64,000 nucleotides of DNA from Acridotheres tristis. Taxonomy: Eukaryota; Chordata; Aves; Passeriformes; Sturnidae. Made by a program: the position numbers and the translations under genes. Position 1 is the stretch's first letter, and the number at the start of each line of letters is the position of its first letter. The stretch spans positions 4,849,001 to 4,913,000 of the forward strand of contig CM072908.1 in assembly GCA_037013685.1 (NCBI GenBank), written 5' to 3'. Of this stretch, positions 34,955 through 47,900 are shown one piece after another. The notes under the pieces are model-generated. The model was not told the DNA's origin. It searched no databases and saw only the letters and a program-made list of their open reading frames with translations.

Positions 34955-37900
34955 TTACATCAGTCTTAGAAAATTTGCTATCTTTTCCAGGCCTTTGGCT
35001 CCCGAGCGGAATCCTACCAGCCGACCAAAAGGCGCTAGGAACACTGTTCCATGGAAACCCTCTTGCAGATGGCACCAGGTCACTTTGATACCATGCTCCT
35101 CTAATCGTTTCTTGTACAGCAGTCCATCATCTCGAAGCACATCAAATTCACAGGTCAAAAGGAAAGTCTCAGGGAGCTGGGCAATAACACTGTCTTCAGC
35201 CAACAGGGGTGAAAAAACAGGGTCAAACACAGGCTTGGCCACTTCACAGATTTCTTCTGAGGGTAGGTATGTTGGACTTGGTTTGTAACCTCTTGTTTTA
35301 AACTCATGAGGGATGTGGTCAGGACTCACCCATTTCTGATATTTCAGTCTCTGATCTTCTGAAACATGGCAGCCTTTAAATACATCTTTGACGAGGCCCA
35401 AGTCCAGGTTAACATACTTCAAGCCAAGAACAAGGGTTCGTTCCTTTAGCAAAATGGGGACTCTCTCATTCTGCTGGTAAGAAGGCAAATTTAAGTCCAT
35501 ACACTGCAGAAAAGGATATATCAGGACTTGTGCTCTCAGCTTTGGGAGATCTCTTCTGTTCACCAGTGCTTGAGCAACAGCAGCAGTGAGTGTCCCTCCA
35601 CTGCTGTCTCCACAGATGACAACACGGGAAGGGTCGACTCCATGCTCTTGTGCAGTCCTCAGGAAGTGGATGGCAGCAGTGAGACAATCCTCAAACTGGG
35701 CGGGAAATGGGTGCTCAGGAGCTAAACGATACCTAAAGAGCAGTGAAAGTGTTTTAGCACAGTCATTTCTAGTGAATGGGCCCGATGGAATCTTGGCATC
35801 CATTTATTTCTCTCAAAAGAGAGGAAAATACTCTGCAATTATAATTGCAGCAATGGAATTAATCCAAATTAATGCTTTTGATGTATTATTTACTGTATTT
35901 ACTGTATTAGTTACTGTTCATGTTTGGGAGAGTCAGTACACTGTTCTGCTGCCTTTGCAAATACTTCTTTACATATCTTGTAAGTGGCTGAAGGCACATG
36001 AGAGTTGTTTTGGAATTATCTGGCAAGGCAGGTGTGTCAATCAGTTATCATTAATTCCAGTTAGAAAATGAACACTTAACAACTAATTGTTAGAAAATAT
36101 GAGTGAAGAAAACTGATAATGAAAATCTGAAACTTTTTCAGTGTCCTGGAAGCTGAATTCTTTAAACAGAGTCAATGAGTTATTGGTTCTTCAAGTATTT
36201 TAGGATATAAACAGCAATTAGTGCAATTGTAATCAACTCTTTGCCTGAACTTTTAGACATTGCTTCTTTTTAAAAAGCATTACAGCTCATCAGAGAAATA
36301 TTTTCAGTGGTCATCTCAGGCTGACTACAAGTTAAATGTGGATTTCCTACTTCCATTTCTTCATGGAAATGCATCATGCCTGCAAATACAACTTACTGAA
36401 GAATTTAAGACAATAGAGTCAAGTGTATGGATTTCTTTTGAGGGTGGATATGTGTTCTGGGCACCTGTGCTTTCAAGAGAAACAGTAACACTTCAGGCTT
36501 TCAGCCTAAGGTGGTTTGGATATGGCTCTAGAAGACAAAAACATCCTCAATGTCTTAATGGTAGCTACAAATGATAAAATTACTGTGATGGATTTCATTG
36601 GGAAATAAACAGTTGGGGATTAGTTGACTAATACCTCCCGAGAGGAATTAGTGTGGGTGAAAGGCATGGGATCATTAAGCATAGGTACTGAATGTATTGT
36701 AAAAAGGAGTTTGACTGCACTAAAGGCTTGCAGACCTAGGGCCAGGGTGTCTGGGCTGGCCACTTACCCAACACACACCACCACTGAATTGGTCTTCCTG
36801 CAGAAATAGCGGCACGTCCTTTCGTAGGCCCCTAGCAAACAGAGGAGTTCACTGCAATCATAACTTGCTTTAAAAATAAATGGAATGAAAATATTCTGAA
36901 ATTCTGATCTCTCTCTCTTGCCTGGCCAATGCTACACAACAAGTGTGGCACGTGCCATGGTCTGATCTGGGCACTGCTCACCATTTCCTTACAGCTGTGA
37001 GAATCTTCTGGCTGGTAAGAAACCCAGAATTTAAAGCAATGAATGCATTGTTTTGGTCCCCTCTTTGAAAAGTTACAGACAGCACCATTGCTGCCACTTT
37101 TAAAGTGATTTTGAAGGGGAGAAGTTGTTTATAAAAAAAACCCAAACTGCTAAATCCAGTACAAGAATTTTCCTTGTGCAGGAGGCACCATCTCATCTCT
37201 TTCCCATTCACATTCCAAAATATGTTTTGTCCTTGTTTTTCCACTGTAAAGACACACAGCACAATACATATACAAGCTTGCACACACTTAGGAACAAAAA
37301 AATGAGTGTTTTAAATAAGAAATAAAATTCTAATGAGATTTTCAACTTTTCTCATAAGCATGAAGAGGAAGGAAGAAAATAGGTATTAAAAATGATCAGA
37401 GACTGTTCTAGATGCACAATCTATATAAAGGCAATTTAAGATTATGCCTATTGCATGTAAGTAAATTGATTCTGCTATCCTGAAATTATTTTTTATTTAC
37501 AATATTAAGCCTACTAACTCTTGTAATTTAAGATATACCATATCAGATCAGAAACTCTGTGGTGTGTGGTTGTGGAGTCTCCCTCACTGGGGATATTCCA
37601 GAACTGCCTGGACACAATCCTGTGCCCTGTGCTGTGGGATGGCCCTGCTGGAGGAGAGAGGTGGGACCAGGTGAGCCCCTGTGGTCACCTCACCCCTTCC
37701 CTGACCCATTCTGGATGCTGCATGTGGTTACAGCACACATTATTTCTCTTACTTACGGATGCTTCCAAACCGGCCAACTCCTCCGTGAAAATAAAGGATT
37801 CCCCTTCTTTGGCTGGTGTTTGATGCTTTTGGCTGGTAAATTCTCACTTTAACTCTTTCAAACCTTAAGTCCTTGATAAGAAGACGTGTATCCTTTAATG

Positions 37901-40546
37901 GTGGTATTGTCTCCATTATAACCCTGAGGAGATGGACCTCTGAGATGATACCTACTTTTTCCAAAAGTTTTGCCTGGTGATAAAAGAAAGCACAAAGTAG
38001 TGCAAATTTCTACCTAATCTGGAGATTGATAATTAAAAATTTTAAACTCCATGATCAATTCAGTAGGAAAACAATCAAACTATTATTAGTAGATAAAAGG
38101 TGTCAAATACTTCACCTTGTCAGGTGTTTCAGTAGCCATGTGCCTGAACAAAATAAGGAGAGAGTAGTTACAGTATTTAAACTTTAGCTTTGGATGAAGA
38201 AACGTAAGCAATACTTTTGTTTCCCAAACTCACACTGTTTTTGAACTTGGAGGAAAAAAAACCCCACAGCATCTACCACGGCTGTCCTGACCAAGAATAG
38301 CTTTGGACTCGGGCTTGATCTCCTCACAGCTCACTGATTCTTACTTAAACACTCGGGCTAAGGTTCTTATGTCAGTCTAGGCTCATCTACTCTATTGCAT
38401 CTGCATGGATTTGAGCTGTTTCATTGTACCCTGCTCTAGTCATTCCTGCTCAAGATGAAAAATATGAGGCAGTATTATTCTATTTCCACTTTATTGGATT
38501 CAATTTTGCACTACTTCCACAGCAGACTTCTCTAATGAGTAATTCAATTTGTTGTGCTGCCATTATTCATGCATATGCATTTCAAGGAGAATTATACATA
38601 TAAAGATCTGCACTGCGTAGATCTTTAAAACCTGCCCTTGTTGTTTTTACCTCATATTTCACAGACCTCATGTGGCTCAGTAACATGATCCTGTTAAATC
38701 TGGTGTAGGTATCCTATTCTAGGCCATCTGAAGAGCTGATCCCATACACAGGAAGGATTGTCTTGTGGCAAAGTTACAGTCACATACTGATTCCTTCTAT
38801 AGAACTCCTGGTCCATGTCTGTGGGAAAATAACTTTCCTTATTTATTCATCAGTTTCCCTCTGGGACTTTCTTTCCTCACACTAATACTTTTATAACAGT
38901 AAAGGTTAAATGTGCAATTAGCTATATCTGTATGGAATATGGAGATCATCTTTGTCTTGAAAATACTAAAAGGAGTCCTAGGAGACCTTACTAACCACAG
39001 CGGTGTTGCCTTTTGCCCCAGCTGAACATTGGAGATACTTGTAAACTGTAATTTTCCCTGCAGTTTTGACTTCGTGGATTGTCAGCCCTTGAAAGAATTT
39101 GGCACAAGTAATTTGCCCAACAGCCATAGCAGGAGTTGCTACGTGAATGGAACTCTACTTGCATTTAAACTGTGGTTTAACCCTTCATTAATATCCTTTC
39201 AGGCAGTGGGTGACAGTGCTTGTGTTTGGCCTCTCACTGGCCAGCAGAAAGGATACAAAATTGTATGATCAGAAGTTAAAAAAATCACATAAATCACCAG
39301 TAACTTTCTAAATTCTGCAGTTTCACTTTTAACAAGTGAATTACACAAAAATAAAACTTTGATGATTAAAGAGTAGTCGCACAGTATTTAGAAAATATGG
39401 ATGTAAGACAATTGACTTCAATTCCGATCCTGTTTTATTGGGTTGCTGTCAAAGCAGTGGGTGTGGCACAGAGACAGGTGAGTCACCTTGGGAGGTCACT
39501 GACTTCCAACAAAACTTAACTTACTAATCAATGGGACAGGGAAAGAAGGGAAGAATTACCAACATTAGGACATAGAATTGAAGTGAAATGTAATGCACAA
39601 GCAAAGAGACTGAACGTATTTTTTCACAATTTAAACAACTAGAAGAAGTTTAGTGTAGGTATCGCAGAAGGGTTTTTTAAATGGCTGGGGCATCAATTAA
39701 TTCTGGAAAGGATGGCTGGTGAAACAGAAAGACAAGTGCATGTCCATGTTTTAGTTTTGAAAAAAGCAAGGATGAAAAGTGAGGACAGATCAAAAATGTG
39801 CCAAAAACAATGACACAGAAAGTCACTTTAGATATTACGTGTAGTGTCTCAAAGAAGAAAGTTGTTCAGACACATCGAAAGGCAAATTGTGATGAATGTG
39901 GCAGCTCTCTTCAGATGGCTCAGGAGGAGAGTGACAGGGTTGTAGGAGAGAGCTGAGATCACAGACATTATTTAGCTGCTCACTCTGTAAGCAAGCACGG
40001 TGTTATACAGAGCAGAAATTCCACATCCACAGGACAAGTTACCTTCTAAGCCTTCCAGCACTGCCTTGAGGCAGCAGGCATGAAAAGCTAAAACACAGGC
40101 CATCAGAAAAAAAATGGGAATTGCACTGTCTGCCCAATTTTATTTTTCAAAAATATTGCCTTGGGTGTTGTATAGCAAACAGAGGAGTCTATTATACCCA
40201 GCACAGCTGAGTATATTTATTTATTTTATTTATTTAAATATTGCAATTTATTTAAATATTGATTTTAGAAAACATCACCAAACCATTATCTCTCTAACAG
40301 AAACAGAATTATCATTAAGACAGAAAAACAAACAGAACAAACAAACAGAAACAGAATTAAAAACTCAAGCTTTAATTAAGTTTTACTTACCAGACCAAAC
40401 CCGAAGTTCATGAAGTAATGAAGAACATAAAGCTTTTGGCGCTCACTGATTTCATGAGGAATTTCTGCTTTGGGGTGCTCGTAATAGAAAGCCGTTGCCA
40501 CAATTCCAGCCAAAACAGTGAGAAAAATGGCCAGGAGAATTTCCAT
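34955..40546 (-). CDS. AADACL4-like: AADACL4-like gene E: esterase with HGGVG oxyanion motif, 4 exons, 404 aa
   Basis: Exons on the minus strand are 40391-40546, 37757-37973, 36768-36831 and 34955-35732; the joined frame is 404 codons ending in TAA. The anchor (residues about 2-22) is the shortest in the array and the following motif has drifted to IPHEISERQKLY. The oxyanion motif is HGGVG (115-119), the elbow is GDSSGG (Ser189), and Asp343 and His373 complete the triad. The last exon is one codon longer than in A-D and its C-terminal region (after GFHG) is the most divergent of the six. The intron-2 split codon is Arg. The ATG at 40546 has A at -3 and G at +4; an in-frame ATG at 40570 would add eight residues. 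Intact overall, but the relaxed anchor and tail make this the copy most likely to be changing function. Confidence 0.89.
36352..36425 (+). repeat. copy 2 of a duplicated ~75 bp segment
   Basis: This is the second copy of the segment at 33868-33945, about 2.5 kb away in the same orientation, lying in intron 3 of gene E. The two copies flank exon 4 of gene E. Confidence 0.7.
37565..37715 (+). mobile_element. CR1 LINE fragment in intron 2 of gene E
   Basis: GTGGTTGTGGAGTCTCCCTC, ACTGGGGATATTCCAGAACT, GCCTGGACACAATCCTGTGC and a closing CCTGACCCATTCTGGATG follow the CR1 3' end consensus. The copy ends about 40 bp from the 3' boundary of exon 2 and is antisense to the gene. Confidence 0.8.
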
Positions 40547-43500
40547 CTTGCTGGGTTGGTAGGAGCCCAAGAAGGAACCAGCTGTGGCGTCCTCCCCCTT
40601 TTTCAGACTTTTGGATTTCTTAAGGAAAAGGCACAGGATTAGCTGTTCTCCTCAGAGCTCATAATCCACCTTTCAAAAATGCCAATAGGAGGATGAAAAC
40701 ATGTGGTAACCCAACCATACAATTAGACAGTAACAATTAGTCGTGGGAGAAGCTTGCATAAGCAGTTTTCACATCTGCAGGAACAAGGCTGTGCCCATCA
40801 CAGCAGAACCAGGACTTGACGGATCATTGTAGTGTCAGTTTACAAGAAGACAAAAACTTGTTCTGTCTCTCTGCTTTTTGATAACAGGCAAGTCTTTATT
40901 ATTTGTGAGTTCCTGTGCAGCATTTCTTGGAAATCATCTTCTGAGCTGCTTAGATTCTTGCTTTGTTGTGCCTCCATGCCTTACTTTTTCAGACTTGCAT
41001 TGAAATCAAGGCTCAGTGTCACAAACATATTTCATCATCTGTCATGGCAGATTTTGGATGCTGCTGCCATTGCGTCTTTGAGTCCAGTGGAGCCAGAGGC
41101 AGCTGCAGCCTGCTCTGAGAGCTGTTCTTGCCTCATCCTCCTCAATGGCTCTTCTCCTGCACCAGCTGCTGTGTTTCCTTGGGTTTTGCTTGGTTTTTTA
41201 CCTGCCTCTTGGCTGAGCCTGGCAGTGCTGCAGTCTCTGTCTTCCAGAAAGATATTATGTACAGATGTCATTCCAGGTAGAAATACAATCCCAACTGATG
41301 TAAACTAGACTTGAACTTAATGGTTTCAGGGCTAGTAGCACTCACTAGACACCAGCAGCCCACTCTTTCCTGTGGTGAGCTTTAGGATCTTCCCTGGAGC
41401 TAACATATTGTGTAATTTTTTACTTAAATAATAATAAAATAATATAATGATGAGCTGACCTTGAATTGTATAATAAAATGAAACTAAAGACAGAGGTCCC
41501 CAGGGCTTTAGCTTGTATAGTCTGTGGCCTGCATAGGAAATGGCTCAGGCTTGATACCTGACTTCAGAAACTGTTTAGAATAAGCAGGATGGAGCTTCAT
41601 TTTTGAGTCTGGTGTTACACTTTGTGAGAAGCAGCTGATTCCATGTTCTGCTCTCTCTGCCCAAACCCTTTCTTCATTTTATCCAACAACTCTTTGTGGA
41701 TTTTCATTTCCCAATGTCCCTCTGCCTCTCCCTCCCTTGCCAGAAGGTTATTTACATGCTAAATGTAAAATCAGATTCATTTTTTTTATCCTTCTGGATA
41801 ATGGCATTTGATGCCCATCTTGATAAGGGATTTTGCTGAAAGGAGCATTGCCTGGGGATTGGGAGACTCTTGAGAAATGGCAATGGTGAATCCAAACCCA
41901 TCAGGACAAAGGTGCACAGAGGGTTCAGCTTTCTTACAGCTCAGACAGGAGCATTGGGAAATACTGTTGCACAAAATACAATTGGATCTCCATTCTTCAG
42001 CGTTTAATAGTGAAAGTAATTAACTGGCCTGTGCTAAACTCTGCTATCCCAATGGGTGAGGTGTGGTCTAAGTAAACCTATCAGATTTGGCCCCTCTGGG
42101 GATCTGAGAAGGCTCTTGACACTTGTGACAGATCCTTTGTACTGCAGTTCTTACCGCCTGTTGTTCTTCTGTGTTCTAAATCTTTTTGGTGCCAATTCAC
42201 CAACACCTGGCAGGTCTTGAACTGGTTTGGGCTCGTTGACAGGGCCTGGACATCCCTGCACCCCCAGGGGCTCCACACAAAGACTGGATGTGCTGGAAGC
42301 TGTCGAAGAAACAAACTTGTTGGTTTCTGAAGTGATACGTTTTTTCCCTTTGGGCATTGCAGGTACAGAGTAGTACTTAATGCTGTGTAAGCTTAGTCTC
42401 AGCAATTCACAAGCTTGAGGCCCAGGATGGAGAAAACCATTCCCTAAGTAATCTTTCAAATAAATGCTCTCTCTAGCTTCTGATAATTTTTTGACCTCGT
42501 CTCTGCTCCTGTGAGATAGAGCAGGGGATAGACCAGGCCAAAACCCTATTTTCTTCTACACCAGGGACTCCCTTTTTTATTAGTTTCCAGTGAAAAACTT
42601 AATGTCCAGGCCTGAACTCTTGTCATTCCTTGTTCTTTTTCTGTGATATGGGTGCACATGCAAGGGGAAAGTCAGATGTAACAGATGTAAAACATTCCCT
42701 GCCTCTGGATCATGGTGCTGATTAGCTGGCAACAGAACTCACTGTAAATGGAAGCCTGTACTGGGATACTGGGAAACATTGCAGAGAAAGTGCTGTGTGA
42801 CCCCAGAATATCCTTTTGGGTTCTGCAGAGCAGGAGAGCCATCTGGTGCTGGAAACCTGAACTTGAACAGGAGCTGGACTAGTCACTCCTCGCTCTCTGG
42901 CTGCACAATTCCTTGAGGAATGATTTTGGTGTCCATAATTCTGTAGGTAGCATTGACTGTCATTCTGTTTTGTACTTGATTTTTAAAAAATTTTTACTTG
43001 AAAATGCTGTGCTTTGGGGACTATAAGAATGTCTTCAAGCACTCTACCTTAGCAATGCAGGACACATAGCACATCTGTAATTAATTAAATTAATTAAAAT
43101 AAAATACAGAAGTTCCATGGAGACAGTTAGATCATGTGATTTCTTAAAGTTTAGAAAATCTGGGAGTCATGATTAAACAAAGAATACATTATTTCAGCAC
43201 TTGCTGTTCTGTGCTTACCCATCTGCACTCAGTGGTTATAGCCCATGATTAAAACGTGTGCTGACATATTATAAAGCTAAATTTGTTACTATTTGTAGTA
43301 AATTAAAGACCAACAGATAAAAGGCTATGGAAAAATCTCAGGAGTAGATCAGTGTCAAGTTTGGACATTAACCCATAGATGAGGCATAATTCAGAGACTG
43401 ATAAAGGAGAGAAAACAAGCATTGGGTAGCTGAACTGACAGGGAGTATAATGCTGCACTGAACTTCCTGTAAAATGGCATGAGATCATCTGGGACCATCT

Positions 43501-44988
43501 CATAACTTACAAAATACAAGGTGGAATTGTACAGACCTCCTTAGTGCTGGCTCTTGCCAACCCTCTCCAACCTCTCCAATATCATTCAGCTTCTTGCAAG
43601 CTTTTATAGCAGATACAGACTCTGCTGGCCCAGTCTCAGCTGCCAGGGTGTGAGCTGGTACCCCAACCTTGGTCTTTGTAACCAAGGCAGATCCTGAACT
43701 CCTCTAAGAGTGAACATTTGGAACTATGACATTATTTGCCCCTGGAAGCATTTCTTTGCTTGAAGAGCTAATTGCGATGCCTGCAACAGGAAAAATGAAA
43801 CAAATAAACTCTCTGTTGTGTCAACAGAGCATGAAGAAATGTAATTTCATTTTGCCGAGGGGGACTGGAGAATGAGAACCCTCAAGTAGCGACTTGTTGG
43901 TGCAGAGATGTGAACCAGTTCACCTGTCAGCAGCAATCATTAACACGGTGACAATATGGAACATTCAGCCCACTGCCTTCTTCCTACTCACAGTTTGCCT
44001 GGCACAGTAGACATGTACTAACCTCTTTCCACAGTCATGTGTGCACGGATGTTACAAAGGCAAGGTGGTTGCACAACAGTTAAACACTTTACAATTCCTG
44101 GGTGTTGCATGCCCAGCTATCTTGCTATGCAATGGCAATTATCTTTGGATCTGTGTTTAGCAAGGGTGGATCTCTCCTAATAAGCAATATAACAATTACA
44201 GCAATATAACAATTGAGCTCAGGTTTTTCTTCGGCTTTGGATATCCACAGAAATTACTTGGCAGGTTCCATGCTATTTACATCCTTTCTCCTCAAAAGCC
44301 AGCTAAGCTGAATACAATCAAATGCTGCTTGGAAAGGAACTTTATAGAATATAATTTAGAGGATATTCAGTTACTTTTGAGCAGTTCTCCCTCACTTCAT
44401 CTCTGCTGCAGTCTCAGGTACCTCCTGGTGCTCATCTCGTGCAGTGTGTGAGCTGTACCAACCTACCTGTCCCCCATTTCCCTTTAAAATCAGGGGTGTA
44501 CGTACACCCAATTCCTTCCTTCGGATTTGAAACATAAATGCAAAGCTATTGTTTGTCTGTACAGACACTCTGATGGTGATTACGACTCATCCCTGAGGTA
44601 GGGAAGGAATCTCCACTCTCCAGATGTATTGCCATGCTGATTTTGGGGGCACTAGGTGGGCATGTGTGTGCACATGGCTAATTACTCACACATTGCATGC
44701 ATTTTTTACTTACACATTCAGAATGTTTTTTGTTATGATGAGTTTTTATTCTTGGCATATGAAGAGAACAAAAATTCTTACAGTGCAAGAAGAGAACATC
44801 AAAGCAAGCTTACAAAATACCTCTGAACATCACGTTCCTAAGTAATGGCAAGTAAAACTCAGAATTCAGCAGACCATGCTAATAATGTCCTAAGTTCTTG
44901 CCTTGATTCTAATGGACAAATAGCTAGTAAATACTTAATTGAATCACACTCTTTCTAAATACCAGTGCATTGTATGCAAGAAAATGAT
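40547..44988. other. 4.4 kb spacer between genes E and F, no gene recognised
   Basis: The spacer is AT-rich and holds simple sequences such as TTAATTAAAT repeats near 43078-43102. A short GC-richer patch at 41035-41271 has an open minus frame of 78 codons rich in Ala, Gln, Ser and Glu, which is more protein-like than its surroundings but has no recognisable domain or clear splice context. No esterase exon was found. Confidence 0.45.
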
Positions 44989-47900
44989 TTAATAGCCTTT
45001 TATAAAGTTTACAACGTGGTTCATAATTGTACTTGATGATGGGAAAGAGAAAATACCATATCCAAAAAATCCCAGTGCACCATGAAAGCCTTTTTCCACG
45101 TGGTGCCAGGTGACGTGTACGTTGTTGTCCTCCAAGCGTTTCTTGTACAGCAGTCCCTCATCCCTGAGCACATCGTGCTCACAGGTGACAATACAGGTGT
45201 CAGGGAGGCCACAAACAACAGCATCCTCTGCCAGCAGCGGGGACACCCGGGGCTCAAACAGCTCTTGCACTTCTTCATGGACTTGAGGTAAAAACAAAGT
45301 GGGGAGTGGGGGTTTATAGCCCAGTTTAAACATGTCTAGAATAAGATCTGGGTTTATCCATTTCCTGTATTTCAAATTTATACTCTCAGGAACATGAGAA
45401 CCAGCCAGAATTGGTTCCTTCAGGGAGCAATCCTTATTCAGGTATTTGAGAATAAAATGGACTGTGCGCTCCCGGGACAGGAAGGCAGTGGCAGCGTTTT
45501 TCTGGTGAGATGGCAGATTGAAGTTCAGTGCTTGGAGAAATGGATAGATCAGCACCTGGGCACGGATCTTTGGGATATCTGTCCTATGCACAAGTTCTTG
45601 GCAAACACAGGCAGTGAACGTGCCCCCTACACTGTCCCCACAAACAATAACCCGAGCAGGATCCACCCCGTGGGTCTCTGCAGTCCTCAGGAAGTGCACG
45701 GTGGCAGTGAGACATTCCAGAGTCTGGGCTGGATACTTGTGTTCTGGTGCTAAATGATACCTGAGAGGTGGAAAAGGCAGCTGGTGTTACACATTCTGTC
45801 ACATCTGAAATACATCCCGTGCAAAAACTCCACCAAATCAATATTAATTACATCATTAATTATATCCAGTCTGAAGTTTTTACATGCTGAAGCAAACCAG
45901 AACAACTTTTCCTCATTTTCCTTCTCAAAACCAATTTCTCCCAATTTAATAAAATCTCTTAACAATAAACCTTTTCATGGAAGAATTTGTTGGAAATTAA
46001 GGTTTCTTTATACCATCATGTATTTTCCATAATCAGAACATTTTTATAGGAAGCAGTGGTCCATGCTGGTTTTAAAAAATACAAAATTTTAGACTCATTA
46101 TTTACTCTTTAAAGTCATCTCAGATGATTTTTAAATACTCCCCTCAAACATTAAAATCTGATATTTGGCTTTTAATTTCTTACATTCAAGCAAAGGTAAT
46201 GATTTGGTGGTGATAGTGATGTACAGTGAACAAAGCTGTAACTAACCCTGGCTCAGGTACTTCCATTGCCATCCCATGGCACACACTTGCTCCCACGTAC
46301 CAGCAGCGTGGGGAATGCAGCACCAGAGCTCAGTTTCTTTTCTTATATTCAAAGAAATGGAAGTTCAGGGCTGTGTGGGAAGCAGGGGGGAAAGCAGCAG
46401 AGTTCTCTCATTCTGGGATTAACATGATTGAATCTTACTTACCCAACAGACACAACCACTGAATCAGATTTTCTGGCTATGTACCGGCATATTCTTTCAT
46501 AACTTCCTGAAGAACAAATGTTGTTAATGTAATTAATATCTTAGAAAACTTCAGTCAATATTGTCCCTTAGACTTCTGTGACATATTACTGCAACAGCTT
46601 TTCAGCCCCTTGCCTATTTAGTGAGTACCCGAATTTTCTTTAGGAAAAAAAATAATCTAGAGTTTGGCCATCAGAAGTTGCTGTGTAGTTCATACATTTA
46701 GAAAGATTATTAATCTGTGTGGAAAATAAGGATTTATTATGATTATTATTAATAAAGAATGGGAAGTGGTTTTAAACTGAGAGAGGATAGAATTCGTTTG
46801 CATCTAAGGAACACTTTTATTTTATGAGGGTGGTGAAGCCCTGGCACAGGGTGCCCAGAGCAGCTGTGGCTGCCCCATTCCTGGAAATGTCCAAGGCCAG
46901 GTTGGCTGGGCTTGGAGCACCCTGGAATAGTGGAAGGTGTCCCTGCCCATGGCAGGGGTGGAAGAAGATTGTATTTAGGGTCACTTCCACCCAAATCATT
47001 TTATGATCCTAATGGTTCTATGATAAAGAGTGCTATATTCTATAAAAATAATTTAAATACTAAATAAGTGCAATTAGAGAGTTTAAAAAGTTAAAATTAA
47101 GCACTATGTGCTTTCTCTCTCCTGTCTCTCTAAGCTTCAGTCACTTCACTCAGGAGTTTTTAAAAGCAGGCAGTTAGCAAAGCCAAACAGTCACATTTTC
47201 TCTTTCAGTTCCTTACTGATGCTTCCAAAAATGCCACATCCCCCATGGATGAAGACAACTCCTCTCCGTTTGCTTGCAGATGGTTTTCTTGGCTGGTAAA
47301 TCCTCATGGGTACCCCATCAAAATGCAGATCCTTAATGGAGAGCTGGGAATCCCACCATGCTGGGAGCCCATCCATGATCAGCCTGGTAATTGTGTGCTC
47401 CTCCAAGATACCCAAATGGTTTAAATTCTTTGCCTAGATAGATGGAACAGGAAATATGAGAAATTACTCTAGGGAATACAAATCTTCCCACTTCATAGAG
47501 GCCACAAGCTGCTTTCTCCTACACTGTCTTTAGCATAATTGGGTTGGTTATTTGGTAGTTTTTAGTATTCCCACAAATAACTATCTTTGGAATTTTGGTT
47601 AAGAACACGAAAATTTACATCTTCATGATTGCAGGAAGAATGTTGTAATACTTGTTCCATTAAATGCCTTATATAAATACCTTCTAGTTCCTGTGATCTG
47701 GATTTACCACAAGTAACAACAGGCATTTGCTCAGGTGTAGATGCTGGGAGGCCTGAGGCTCGTTTCCTAATGAGTGAATAGAGAGAGGCATTTCTTGGGG
47801 ATGGTTCCAATCCTGGGTGTGTTAAATCATGCTCTGGAAGTGTCTGTTCATCTCCATGATTAACTGTCCTTCAGATGCCTCCGTTGAAATATTTAAGGTT

